Origin: Alteribacter populi | GTDB taxonomy: Bacteria > Bacillota > Bacilli > Bacillales > Salisediminibacteriaceae | Direction: 5' to 3' | DNA length: 64,000 bases | NCBI RefSeq assembly: GCF_002352765.1 | Contig: NZ_KZ293963.1 | Coordinates: 4,304,559-4,368,558, forward strand | In this document: positions 16,613-24,888 of the stretch, piece by piece | Layout of the letters: every line of letters begins with the position of its first letter | Numbering within the stretch: position 1 is the first letter of the stretch | The notes under the pieces: generated by a model | Databases searched by the model: none | Told to the model about the DNA's origin: nothing | What the model saw: only the letters and a program-made list of their open reading frames with translations | Made by a program: the position numbers and the translations under genes

Positions 16613-17112
16613 AACTCTTTCCCCCTCTTTCTTAATTCTCTCTATTCATCGATACGAAAGGCTATAATTTATTTCATGTACATGGAAAGTAAACGACTAA
16701 AACATGATTACTATCCTTATAGTAGTAAATGTGAAACAATAAACATATAGGTAATATCCCCTAATGTATTGTTATTTTGTGAGCAATCTTTGAAACCTAT
16801 ATAAATAAACGTGGTGAGTATTGTAAAAGTGAGTGTTTATAAAGGAAAGTTAGCATAAACACTAAAAATAACTTGTAAAACAACAAGTAGTGATGGGGGG
16901 AGGGTTTGTATCACTACCTGTCTTTACCCATTTCAAGAACCAGGTCAAACAAAGACCTTAAGTTTTAAGAGGGTAACTTAATGAAGGAGATTTTCAAGGT
17001 TTAAAAGAATAGGTTATTGAAACAAATTTCTAACAGGTTGTAAAAGTTATATTAATCAACCATTAATTAGTTTATGAGTATAGTAAAAGCAGAGAAATGA
17101 TGGAGGGGTAAT
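16613..17112. other. 500-bp divergent regulatory region with dyads
   Basis: This gap separates cydA (minus) from the LuxR-type gene (plus). No gene was seen. Perfect dyads are AGTGTTTAT/ATAAACACT (16832-16840 and 16855-16863) and ACTTGT/ACAAGT (16871-16876 and 16883-16888). TTGTAAAA occurs three times (near 16821, 16873 and 17038). TATAGT at 17079-17084 is a possible -10 for the regulator. A full Rex site (TTGTGAAnnnnTTCACAA) was looked for and only half-sites were found. Confidence 0.5.
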
Positions 17113-17748
17113 ATGCGATTTATATTAGTAGAAGAGCACGACCTCATTCGATATGGAACTATTCAGCTATTAGGTGATTTATTTCCCGTGGAATATATTT
17201 TAGAGGTGAAGGGTAAAAAAGAGCTTTTTACTTTATTAGAAAAATATAATTTTGATTGGCTTATTTTAAACCCAGATGCATTTCCATATGAAAATACAGG
17301 AAAGGTCATTACTGAAGCTAGAAAGCAGCAGTCTGATATGAAAATAGTTTTGTTTGGGGAGGCAGAAGGGAAGTTTGACCCGTCATTTCTTGAGAAGCAT
17401 CAGATTTTAGGTATTATACGTCATGATGATGCTATTGAGGAAATCATGAGTGCATTTGAAGCGATGAAAGAAGGAAAAAGTCATTACCCGTTTCTCCATC
17501 CTATTACAAATAAAACAAATAAAGATCATGAAAAAAAGGAAGGTCCACTTACTGAACGGGAGAGAGAAGTGTTTGACCAGATGATTAAAGGGTTTACTCT
17601 TATTGATTCTGCACGCTCTCTTGGTATATCAGAAAAAACAATAGAAAATCATCGTCGGAACATCCGTAAAAAACTGTTAGTCACTAACCAACAGCAATTA
17701 CTAAAAGCCGCTGAAAAAATGGGGTTTCTTTCCTACAAAGAAGATTAA
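17113..17748 (+). CDS. Orphan LuxR/NarL-type regulator with degenerate receiver
   Basis: A 211-aa protein. Residues 1-120 resemble a response-regulator receiver (FILVEEHDLIRYGTIQLLGD). Residues 145-205 form a LuxR-type HTH (PLTEREREVFDQMIKGF, then ISEKTIENHRRNIRKKL). The phosphoacceptor aspartate is missing: the place reads LILNPDAFP, with N53 or P54 where Asp is expected. The conserved Lys is Arg in IIRHDD. No histidine kinase gene is adjacent. It probably acts without phosphorylation. Its position opposite cydA suggests, but does not show, control of the oxidase. Confidence 0.85.
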   Translation: MRFILVEEHDLIRYGTIQLLGDLFPVEYILEVKGKKELFTLLEKYNFDWLILNPDAFPYENTGKVITEARKQQSDMKIVLFGEAEGKFDPSFLEKHQILGIIRHDDAIEEIMSAFEAMKEGKSHYPFLHPITNKTNKDHEKKEGPLTEREREVFDQMIKGFTLIDSARSLGISEKTIENHRRNIRKKLLVTNQQQLLKAAEKMGFLSYKED

Positions 17749-17750
17749 AG

Positions 17751-17785
17751 AGGAAGCGGCAAATGTTACCGCTTCCTTAAAACTT
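17751..17785 (+). terminator. Terminator after the LuxR-type gene
   Basis: A perfect 9-bp stem (17751-17759 with 17769-17777) begins four bases after the stop codon. The T-run is weak (TTAAAAC). Confidence 0.65.
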
Positions 17786-17835
17786 CTCTTATTACACTTC
17801 ATAATGGTGGCAATCAATGACAAGAAGATCGATGT

Positions 17836-17858
17836 ACGGTAGCTACTTCACTACGCTA
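17836..17858 (+). repeat. Post-terminator motif, copy 1
   Basis: ACGGTAGCTACTTCACTACGC, a degenerate copy of GRCRGCTACYTTCACGCCGC. It lies about 60 bases past the hairpin of the LuxR-type gene and ends at the stop codon of the convergent anti-sigma gene. Confidence 0.5.
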
Positions 17859-18722
17859 TTCAAACATCAACTCATTAACAAAAACTTTCACCGACTCGAA
17901 GTAACGAAATTCTGAATTAGTCCAGTGACCTGGCATGTTTACGTTAATTTCATAAATATCTCCTTCGTGTACTTTGAGCGCATAGAAAGTAATTTCCCCT
18001 TCTGGATGACTCCAGACAGAGTGACGGTCGACCTCTTCAAAAGGATTTTCTCTGTCTAATATTTCTGTATACCCTTGCCCTTCTTTTTCTTCTTTGTGAT
18101 GAAGCTCTTCTAACTCATCAAGCGACCGCTCGTTTTCACTTGGATATCGCGTGACACTGATGCTTGCTTCTTCTCGTTCAACCGCTCCATACATAGAGTA
18201 GATATGAACCGTTTCGCTATCATCGGACGTAGCGCTTTCTTCAACTTCAAATTGTTCCTCAATGTAAGAAGAGAACCGCATATCCTCGTTAACATATAAA
18301 ACGTATTCATATTCCTCATCCATTCCTTCTTGAACGAACTCGTGATTGATCGTTTCTGGACGATCATAAATCCTTTCGACAGGTTGGTCTACTTCTTCAT
18401 CAAGGTCGTCTATATCCCCAGGGTGTGGATCTTCCTCTGGATCTTCTACATCTCCAGGTACATGAGAAGTACTATCATCTGGAAGTGTAGGGTCGTCTTG
18501 AGTAAGGTTGTTGTCACTCATCAGAAAAGACCCCATAAGAATTCCACCAACAAAAAGAAGTGATACGACCGCAGCGTAGACAGGCCAATAAACTAACTTC
18601 CTTTTACGCTTTTTTTCCAACTGTACCCCTTGGAAAATTTCCTGAGCAGATGTTGTGGGTGAGGCTGTATTATATTTTTCTTTCAATTCCTTCATTTTTT
18701 GGTCAAAATGATTTGAATCCAT
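17856..18722 (-). CDS. Putative anti-sigma factor, single-pass membrane protein
   Basis: A 288-aa protein encoded after, and overlapping by 20 bases, the ECF sigma gene. The first 40 residues are charged and cytoplasmic. A membrane helix follows (VYWPVYAAVVSLLFVGGILM, about 45-65). Then come an acidic low-complexity stretch (about 70-130) and a C-terminal outer domain of about 150 residues. That topology and gene order fit an anti-sigma factor that holds its sigma at the membrane. The ATG at 18722 has GAAGGAGGTCAAACCG in front and is preferred over the one at 18743. The outer domain was not recognised. Confidence 0.78.
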   Translation of the reverse strand: MDSNHFDQKMKELKEKYNTASPTTSAQEIFQGVQLEKKRKRKLVYWPVYAAVVSLLFVGGILMGSFLMSDNNLTQDDPTLPDDSTSHVPGDVEDPEEDPHPGDIDDLDEEVDQPVERIYDRPETINHEFVQEGMDEEYEYVLYVNEDMRFSSYIEEQFEVEESATSDDSETVHIYSMYGAVEREEASISVTRYPSENERSLDELEELHHKEEKEGQGYTEILDRENPFEEVDRHSVWSHPEGEITFYALKVHEGDIYEINVNMPGHWTNSEFRYFESVKVFVNELMFE

Positions 18723-19263
18723 CGGTTTGACCTCCTTCTTCAAGCGCCATTCTGAGTCGTTCTTTCCCTCTTTTTAACCTGGTTTTCACTGAGTTTTCAC
18801 GCATCCCAATAATCTTAGCAATTTCACTAATGGTTAGGTCGTGAAAATAAAAGAGGACAATTGGAACACGATATTTTTCATCCATTTTCAGGATGTGTTC
18901 ATGTAAAAGACTTGCTTCTTCACTTAACCTGTCATAAAAGGAGTAAAACCCTTCAGTTGTTTCCATTTTCATTTTGTTAATTTTTGAACGCTCTCGTTTT
19001 TGCTTACGAAAGAAATCTTTACATACATTGAGTGTAACGCTATATAACCACGTACTAAACTTCCCGTATGAATATCTATTTAAAAATCGGTAGACTTTGA
19101 TAAAGACTTCTTGTGTAACATCGGGTAAATCATTTACGTGAACACCGATTTGACTGGCAAAACGTTCAACGGTTGTATGGTAGTTTGATATGAGCTCGTA
19201 AAACGCTTCATCGTTTCCTTGCAAGGACTGGTGAATCAATCTTTTTTCGTCGAGATCTCGCAT
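18703..19263 (-). CDS. ECF (extracytoplasmic function) RNA polymerase sigma factor
   Basis: A 186-aa sigma-70-family protein. Region 2 is visible as DLPDVTQEVFIKVYRFLNRY and YGKFSTWLYSVTLNVCKDFF; region 4 as YFHDLTISEIAKIIGMRENS followed by VKTRLKRGKERLR. AAAGGAGGACAGAGA before the ATG at 19263 fixes the start; an in-frame ATG at 19281 lies upstream of it. It probably transcribes its own operon from the ECF-type promoter at 19288-19314. Which envelope stress it senses is unknown. Confidence 0.93.
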   Translation of the reverse strand: MRDLDEKRLIHQSLQGNDEAFYELISNYHTTVERFASQIGVHVNDLPDVTQEVFIKVYRFLNRYSYGKFSTWLYSVTLNVCKDFFRKQKRERSKINKMKMETTEGFYSFYDRLSEEASLLHEHILKMDEKYRVPIVLFYFHDLTISEIAKIIGMRENSVKTRLKRGKERLRMALEEGGQTDGFKSF

Positions 19264-19287
19264 TCTCTGTCCTCCTTTCAATGGTGG

Positions 19288-19314
19288 AACGATGTTTATT
19301 GGAAAGAAGTTTCA
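19288..19314 (-). promoter_or_regulatory. Candidate autoregulated ECF-type promoter
   Basis: On the minus strand TGAAAC (19314-19309), a 17-nt spacer and CGTT (19291-19288) resemble the sigma-W-like consensus TGAAAC-N16-CGTA, with one extra base in the spacer. It lies about 25 bases before the sigma-factor start. Confidence 0.6.
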
Positions 19315-19382
19315 TTTGTAGGATGTATTTTTCTTCATCATCATACAATGATGTGTAAGAAATAAAGACTAGAAAAAAATGG

Positions 19383-19412
19383 TTGACGGAAATTTCGGAA
19401 TAATGATATGAT
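19383..19412 (+). promoter_or_regulatory. Promoter of the bmr leader operon
   Basis: TTGACG (19383-19388), an 18-nt spacer and TATGAT (19407-19412), each hexamer 5 of 6 to consensus. Transcription would start near 19419, just before the leader-peptide gene. Confidence 0.7.
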
Positions 19413-19455
19413 TAGTTTCGAACAAATATTAAGGTTACGAAAGGAGGAGAGCAAC

Positions 19456-19557
19456 ATGAAAGTACTACAGATGATTTTTACAGAAATGAACCACCACCAA
19501 CTTTATAACTTATGTTGTGGCTCCACCTTTATAGCAGATAAGGTATGGAATTTTTAA
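19456..19557 (+). CDS. Leader peptide upstream of bmrCD
   Basis: A 33-codon frame with a strong site (AAAGGAGGAGAGCAAC) right before its ATG. It runs MKVLQMIFTEMNHHQLYNLC and ends DKVWNF. A strong intrinsic terminator follows 18 bases after its stop. This arrangement fits a leader peptide whose translation by a drug-stalled ribosome lets transcription continue into bmrCD. B. subtilis bmrCD is controlled in this way by the leader gene bmrB. I do not claim sequence homology to BmrB. Confidence 0.75.
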   Translation: MKVLQMIFTEMNHHQLYNLCCGSTFIADKVWNF

Positions 19558-19575
19558 CCTATATCTATGTCTATT

Positions 19576-19612
19576 AAGCGCAGCTACAACTCTCGTGGCG
19601 TGCGCTTTTTGT
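19576..19612 (+). terminator. Attenuator terminator of the bmr leader
   Basis: The arms AAGCGCAGCTAC (19576-19587) and GTGGCGTGCGCTT (19595-19607, one bulged G) form a GC-rich stem followed by TTTTTG. It overlaps a second possible small frame (19567-19632, ATG TCT ATT AAG ..., 21 codons) and lies between the promoter and bmrC, as expected for an attenuator. Confidence 0.75.
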
Positions 19613-19645
19613 ATGTATACATTCAAATTTAAGGGATGTAATGCG

Positions 19646-19684
19646 AGCACATAAGCGGGAAGCTTATGTGCTTATTTGTCTTTT
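19646..19684 (+). terminator. Second hairpin of the bmr leader
   Basis: A perfect 11-bp stem (AGCACATAAGC 19646-19656 with 19662-19672) and GGGAA loop, followed by TATTTGTCTTTT. It may be a second attenuator or part of a switch with the first. Confidence 0.6.
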
Positions 19685-19743
19685 GGTGATCGCGGATCAA
19701 ACGTGCCGGTCACATAGATTAACACTATTTTGGAGGGATTATT

Positions 19744-19806
19744 ATGATGAGAAGATTTTTGCTAGTAGGAATGCACACAAAAGAGCAAGAGACAGGTGGA
19801 GGTTAG
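19744..19806 (+). CDS. Second small leader ORF before bmrC
   Basis: A 20-codon frame (MMRRFLLVGMHTKEQETGGG) with TTTTGGAGGGATTATT in front. It ends 43 bases before the bmrC start. The good ribosome-binding site argues for translation. It could couple ribosome movement to bmrC translation or be a second sensor peptide. Confidence 0.55.
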   Translation: MMRRFLLVGMHTKEQETGGG

Positions 19807-19849
19807 CGGAAACACGCACTTAGGACAATCGAATAGGATGTGACAATGT

Positions 19850-21619
19850 ATGTTTATCGTATTAAAGAAGTTAGCATGGTTTTTTAAAGCCCATTGGAAA
19901 CGCTACACATTTGCGCTTACATTACTTGTTATCGTGAGTTTACTTGAAGTGATTCCACCGAGATTGATTGGTCTTGTCATTGACGACATTCACCAAGGAA
20001 TCATGACGAATGAGCGTTTATTTTTATACATCGGAATTATGCTTGGCTTGATGGTGGTCATTTACGTGATGACGTATACGTGGATGCGTCAGCTTTTTGG
20101 TGGAGCTTTTGTTATTGAGAGGACACTACGATCGCGATTTATGCATCATCTGATGAAGATGACACCGACTTTTTATGAAAAAAATAAGTCTGGAGATTTG
20201 ATGGCAAGAGCGACCAACGATTTAAAAGCCATTTCAATGACGGCTGGCTTTGGTGTTCTTACACTTGTCGATGCGACTGTCTTTTTAGTCATCATCTTAT
20301 TTATGATGGGGTTTTTAGTCAGTTGGAAGCTTACGATTGCAGCTTTTTTGCCTCTACCGATTATGGCTTGGCTCATGAAGCGTTACGGCAAAATTATTCA
20401 TGAGCGGTTTATGAAGGCACAAAATTCGTTCGGAGATTTAAATGACCAAGTTCTTGAGTCAATTTCAGGAGTGAGAGTCATTCGCGCATACGTTAAGGAA
20501 AAAGATGACGAATCCCGTTTTAAAGTAATCACAAATGAGGTGCTTCAAAAAAACATCGCTGTAGCTCGAATTGATGCACTGTTTGAACCGACGATTAAAA
20601 TTCTAGTGGGTCTTAGTTATATGATTGGACTAGGCTACGGTGCATTCTTAGTGTTTAACAGTGAAATTACTCTCGGGCAGCTTGTCTCGTTTAACATTTA
20701 CTTAGGAATGCTTATTTGGCCAATGTTTGCCTTTGGTGAATTAATGAACATTATGCAAAGAGGAAATGCCTCGTTGGATCGATTAAATCAAACATTTGCT
20801 TATGAAGCGGATGTGAAAAACAGTACAGAGCTAGTTCACGTCTCTTCACCGGAATCGATTGCCTTTTCAAATGTTCATTTTCAATATCCGAGTTCAAAAT
20901 CACAAGCATTAACAGACATTAATTTATCAATCAAAAAGGGTGAAACAATCGGAATTGTTGGAAAGACTGGTGCTGGTAAAACGACATTATTAAAACAGCT
21001 ACTACGTGAATACCCATCAGGGGCAGGAAGCTTAACAGTGTCCGATGTTCCAATCGGTGAAATTGAACTTGGCCAATTGAAGAGCTGGATCGGATATATT
21101 CCACAGGAACAATTCCTATTTTCAAAGACAATAAGAGAAAATGTCCGATTCGGAAGACCAGATGCCTCGGACTATGATTTTTACAGGGTTCTTGATTTGG
21201 CATCGATTACAAAAGATATAAAGACATTCCCAAAAGGTATTGAGACTCTCGTAGGGGAAAAAGGTGTTTCCTTATCTGGCGGTCAAAAACAGCGGGTTTC
21301 CATTGCAAGAGCTTTGCTTAAAAAACCGGAAATCTTAATTTTAGACGATGCCCTATCTGCTGTAGACGCGAAAACGGAAGCTACTATTATTACAAATATT
21401 CGTCATGAACGAAAGGAAAAGACGACATTTATTTCAGCACATCGTATGTCGGCAGTGAGTCACGCAGATCAAATCGTCGTCATCGAAAATGGCAGGATTA
21501 CTGAAGCCGGTACTCATGATGATTTGATGAAGCTCGGTGGATGGTACCAGGAACAATATACAGCACAACAAATTGAACAAAATCACTTGGTGAAGGGAAG
21601 GGAGGTGCATATGCGATGA
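19850..21619 (+). CDS. bmrC: Multidrug ABC exporter subunit BmrC (degenerate-site half)
   Basis: A 589-aa half-transporter (585 aa in B. subtilis YheI/BmrC) with a six-helix domain and a C-terminal ATPase. Walker A is GKTGAGKTTLL and the signature VSLSGGQKQRVS is canonical. Walker B reads ILILDDALSAVD, with Asp where the catalytic Glu is expected; B. subtilis BmrC has the same replacement. It pairs with BmrD to form an asymmetric exporter in which only one ATP site hydrolyses efficiently. The start region is weak in ribosome-binding signal (AGGATGTGA). The end overlaps bmrD by four bases. Confidence 0.95.
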   Translation: MFIVLKKLAWFFKAHWKRYTFALTLLVIVSLLEVIPPRLIGLVIDDIHQGIMTNERLFLYIGIMLGLMVVIYVMTYTWMRQLFGGAFVIERTLRSRFMHHLMKMTPTFYEKNKSGDLMARATNDLKAISMTAGFGVLTLVDATVFLVIILFMMGFLVSWKLTIAAFLPLPIMAWLMKRYGKIIHERFMKAQNSFGDLNDQVLESISGVRVIRAYVKEKDDESRFKVITNEVLQKNIAVARIDALFEPTIKILVGLSYMIGLGYGAFLVFNSEITLGQLVSFNIYLGMLIWPMFAFGELMNIMQRGNASLDRLNQTFAYEADVKNSTELVHVSSPESIAFSNVHFQYPSSKSQALTDINLSIKKGETIGIVGKTGAGKTTLLKQLLREYPSGAGSLTVSDVPIGEIELGQLKSWIGYIPQEQFLFSKTIRENVRFGRPDASDYDFYRVLDLASITKDIKTFPKGIETLVGEKGVSLSGGQKQRVSIARALLKKPEILILDDALSAVDAKTEATIITNIRHERKEKTTFISAHRMSAVSHADQIVVIENGRITEAGTHDDLMKLGGWYQEQYTAQQIEQNHLVKGREVHMR

Positions 21620-23640
21620 CACCGACAAAAAGATTAATTCGCTATGCCCTTCAGTTTAAACGAACGATAATTTTTGCGTTGCTGCTACTAACGATTGCAG
21701 CAGCAGCTGAATTAACGGGACCATTTATCGCAAAGCAAATGATCGATAATCATATTCTTGGGATTGAGAGAGAATGGATCGAAGTAGCTGAAGAAGGCGA
21801 AGTTAGCTATGATAACCGCGCCTTTATTCGAAGCGATCGCTACGAAGGGGATAAGGAGGTTTTAGGGGAAGCCCAAGTGCTTCAAATCGGATTGAACTAT
21901 GTATTTTTAGAAGATCCCATTACATTCGATGGAGAGCGGGATTTAGGAAGCAATACGCTCACGGTTACCCGGGGAGACGATACTGAAACATATCCTGTTA
22001 CGCCACTTGCAGCAAATGAAGTGTTTCAATTTTTCCAGCCTGAAGTAAAATACTTGATGATGCTAATGGGCGGCTACTTTTTACTCGTGTTAATGGCAGC
22101 AATTCTACACTATCATCAAAGCTTTTTACTGCAAAAATCAGCAAATCAAATCATTCAAAAAATGAGAACAGATGTCTTTGAAAAAGTGCAACAGGTGCCG
22201 ATTCAATATTTTGATTGGCTACCTGCTGGGAAAATTGTCTCAAGAGTCACAAACGATACCGAAGCAATCCGCGAACTATATGTACGCGTTCTTGCTACCT
22301 TTTTTACGAGTATCATTTATTTAATCGGGATATACATTGCTTTGTTTTTATTGGACACCCGCCTTGCGACCGCGGCTTTAGTGTTGCTTCCAGTCCTCGT
22401 AATCTGGGCAAAGCTGTACCGGAAATTTGCTTCAAAGTACAACCACGTCATTCGTGAACGATTGAGTGATATTAACGGAAAAATTAATGAAAACATCCAA
22501 GGAATGCCGATCATTCAAGCTTTCGGCAGGGAAAAAGAAACGAATGAAGAATTTGAAGCATTAAACAAAGAGCACTTTCGCTTCAATAACAAGCTTTTGA
22601 CATTAAATGCGCTAACTTCATTTAATCTTGTTAATTTATTTAGAAATCTCGCTTTTGTCGGTCTCATTTGGTATTTCGGAGGGGCTTCTGTGGGAGTGGG
22701 AGCCGTGTTTTCTTTAGGTATTCTTTATGCCTTTGTTGATTATCTGAACCGCTTGTTTGAGCCTGTTAATAACCTGGTCAACCAGCTGGCTCAATTAGAG
22801 GAAGCCCGTGTGGCAGGGGAACGAGTTTTTAACCTGATGGACGAAGATGGAACCCAAGTTTCAAAGGAGGAAGTTTCTCGCTTTAAAGGGAATGTGAGAT
22901 TTGAAAATGTCTGGTTTGCTTATTCGGGTAGTGAATACGTGTTAAAAGACATTTCGTTTTCAGCAAAACAAGGGGAAACCGTCGCATTTGTCGGACACAC
23001 CGGGTCGGGAAAAAGTTCAATTATGAATGTATTGTTTCGATTTTACGATCATCAAAAAGGTCTCGTGACAATAGATGGAATGGATATTCATTCCCTTTCA
23101 AAGCAGGCTCTACGTAAGCATATGGCAATCGTGCTACAAGATCCGTTTCTGTTTACAGGGACGGTTGCTTCTAATGTCGGTTTGGATGTCCCGCATATTT
23201 CTCGTGAGGATATTCGTTTGGCATTAGAGAAAGTCGGTGCAAAAGAGATGATCGATTCACTTCCAAATGGAATCGATGAAGAGGTTAAGGAGAAAGGTAG
23301 TACCTTTTCGTCCGGACAACGTCAACTTATTTCATTTGCCCGGGCATTAGTATTCAATCCATCGATCCTCATTTTAGATGAAGCGACTGCGAACATCGAT
23401 ACAGAAACAGAAGCTGTCATTCAAAAAGCGTTAGATGTGGTTAAAGAGGGGCGTACGACCTTTGTCATTGCTCACCGTCTATCAACGATTCGCCAAGCAG
23501 ATCAAATTATCGTATTAAATAGTGGAGAAATATTGGAACAAGGCAATCACGATCAGTTAATGGAGAAAAAGAGTAACTATTTTTATATGTATCAATTGCA
23601 GCAAGGAGTTAAAAAAGAAAATGAAACATTTGCTGGATAA
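21616..23640 (+). CDS. bmrD: Multidrug ABC exporter subunit BmrD (consensus-site half)
   Basis: A 674-aa half-transporter (673 aa in B. subtilis YheH/BmrD). Between the first two helices there is an insertion of about 100 residues outside the membrane (about 35-140), a known BmrD feature. The ATPase has Walker A GHTGSGKSS, Walker B LILDEATANID with the catalytic Glu, and the diverged signature TFSSGQRQLIS. Its intact Walker B and the canonical BmrC signature together make the active ATP site. Translation is coupled to bmrC through ATGA. Confidence 0.95.
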   Translation: MTPTKRLIRYALQFKRTIIFALLLLTIAAAAELTGPFIAKQMIDNHILGIEREWIEVAEEGEVSYDNRAFIRSDRYEGDKEVLGEAQVLQIGLNYVFLEDPITFDGERDLGSNTLTVTRGDDTETYPVTPLAANEVFQFFQPEVKYLMMLMGGYFLLVLMAAILHYHQSFLLQKSANQIIQKMRTDVFEKVQQVPIQYFDWLPAGKIVSRVTNDTEAIRELYVRVLATFFTSIIYLIGIYIALFLLDTRLATAALVLLPVLVIWAKLYRKFASKYNHVIRERLSDINGKINENIQGMPIIQAFGREKETNEEFEALNKEHFRFNNKLLTLNALTSFNLVNLFRNLAFVGLIWYFGGASVGVGAVFSLGILYAFVDYLNRLFEPVNNLVNQLAQLEEARVAGERVFNLMDEDGTQVSKEEVSRFKGNVRFENVWFAYSGSEYVLKDISFSAKQGETVAFVGHTGSGKSSIMNVLFRFYDHQKGLVTIDGMDIHSLSKQALRKHMAIVLQDPFLFTGTVASNVGLDVPHISREDIRLALEKVGAKEMIDSLPNGIDEEVKEKGSTFSSGQRQLISFARALVFNPSILILDEATANIDTETEAVIQKALDVVKEGRTTFVIAHRLSTIRQADQIIVLNSGEILEQGNHDQLMEKKSNYFYMYQLQQGVKKENETFAG

Positions 23641-23674
23641 ATGAGCAAAGGTCCCTTTATATAGAAAAGCTTTC

Positions 23675-23716
23675 GAGGAACCTCAAAAGGTATAAGACAT
23701 TCTTTTGGGGTTCCTC
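23675..23716 (+). terminator. Hairpin after bmrD
   Basis: A 15-bp stem (23675-23689 with 23702-23716, one G-T pair) 34 bases past the stop. The T-run after it is poor, so termination efficiency is uncertain. Confidence 0.6.
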
Positions 23717-23725
23717 CTCATTTGG

Positions 23726-23750
23726 GTACAGCTATCTTCACAACGCCTCT
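23726..23750 (+). repeat. Post-terminator motif, copy 2
   Basis: GTACAGCTATCTTCACAACG, ten bases past the bmrD hairpin; same family as the copies at 17836, 30203, 35968 and 55592. Confidence 0.55.
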
Positions 23751-23840
23751 CTCCTTATATGTATAATGTTTGAAGTAAAGATAGAAAATAAAGATGAGTA
23801 ACGAAGGTAAGACATTTTACATGTAGAAAGGCAGATTAAC

Positions 23841-23999
23841 ATGGATAATAAAGTGAGCAAAACAAAGGAATGCATCAAGGAAATTGTTTACTCTTTATTT
23901 GAAAATGAATATGAAGGGCTTTTTTCTATCATAGATTCTCAAAAACAAAAACAACCTGATCAAAATATCGATAATGAAGACCCTTTACAAAACTTGTAA
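23841..23999 (+). CDS. Small protein of unknown function
   Basis: A 52-aa frame (MDNKVSKTKECIKEIVYSLF ... DPLQNL) with GAAAGGCAGATTAAC before the ATG. Its last 15 bases overlap the 3' end of the convergent lipid kinase gene. The first half could form an amphipathic helix; the C-terminus is Gln/Asp-rich. I recognise no family. The ribosome-binding site is moderate, so this may be chance. Confidence 0.45.
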   Translation: MDNKVSKTKECIKEIVYSLFENEYEGLFSIIDSQKQKQPDQNIDNEDPLQNL

Positions 24000-24872
24000 T
24001 CCCCCTTTTACAACTGAGAGTGTTAAGGGTGTTTTGCCCATAATTTCACCGTCGCTATGAATGATCAGTGCAGGCTCTGAGCGAATTTCAATATTTTTTC
24101 CCCTCAACATGGTCACAGACGGATGGTCGGTGTGTTTTCCTCTGTAGGCTTTCGGTAAAACCTTCAAGAGTTCCCATATTGATAAATTATGAACAATACA
24201 TAGATCAAACAGACCGTCTTGATAATTTGCCTCTGGACATATTTTTATCCCACCACCGTAGTACGGAAAAGTGGCTGTTGCAATAAGCCACACGTTTGAA
24301 AACGTTCGTTCCTCTTCATCAACTCTAATTTGTACGGTTGATGGCTTATATTGCCAAAGTCCTTTCATGATACTCAAAAAGTAGGCTAACCCTCCTAAGC
24401 CAACTCGATTACACCAAATTTTATGTTTTGAAGTGTTAGTGATTTCTGCAACTAAACCGTCAAATCCAATGCCTGTTACAGTAATACAATAGTTGTTGTC
24501 ACCAACTTGTCCTACGTCAATCGCCAACGGTTCCCCTTGGATGATGCGATGGAGTGCTTCCTTATAATCTTTTGGAATCCCTATGCCCCTTGAAAAATCA
24601 TTACCCGAACCCGCAGGTATAATCCCTACTGGCGTTTTCGTATGAATGAGAACATTGGCAACTTCATGGAATGTGCCATCTCCTCCAATGACGATTATTT
24701 TTCTTGTTTCATCATGTACTAAGGATTTAGCGATATCACGGGCATGCCCAGGGTATTTAGTCATTTCTGCTTGATATGAAACTCCATAGTCTTCCAATAC
24801 CTCTTTTGTCTTTTTCCAGACATACTTTCCCTTCCCATTTCCAGAAGTCTCATTAACAATAAGATAGTACAT
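23985..24872 (-). CDS. Diacylglycerol/lipid kinase family protein (DagK catalytic domain), second of a pair
   Basis: A 295-aa protein with the DagK/YegS fold. It has the substrate-site motif IIVIGGDGTFHEV, the second glycine-rich motif GIIPAGSGNDFSRG, and GIGFDGLVAEI. Such enzymes phosphorylate diacylglycerol or related lipids. The ATG at 24872 (MYYLIVNETSGNGKG, preceded by TTGGGAGAAATCGATC) fits the family N-terminus; the frame upstream to 24968 runs into the neighbouring gene. It lies 16 bases after its paralogue. Confidence 0.87.
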   Translation of the reverse strand: MYYLIVNETSGNGKGKYVWKKTKEVLEDYGVSYQAEMTKYPGHARDIAKSLVHDETRKIIVIGGDGTFHEVANVLIHTKTPVGIIPAGSGNDFSRGIGIPKDYKEALHRIIQGEPLAIDVGQVGDNNYCITVTGIGFDGLVAEITNTSKHKIWCNRVGLGGLAYFLSIMKGLWQYKPSTVQIRVDEEERTFSNVWLIATATFPYYGGGIKICPEANYQDGLFDLCIVHNLSIWELLKVLPKAYRGKHTDHPSVTMLRGKNIEIRSEPALIIHSDGEIMGKTPLTLSVVKGGLQVL

Positions 24873-24888
24873 GATCGATTTCTCCCAA

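Noticed and set aside
16720..16795. Possible Rex sites upstream of cydA
   Set aside because: Only half-sites such as TGTGAA and TTGTGA were found; no full dyad.
19641..19823. 60-codon frame across the bmr leader
   Set aside because: It runs through the hairpins and has no ribosome-binding site; the two smaller frames with GGAGG sites are better.
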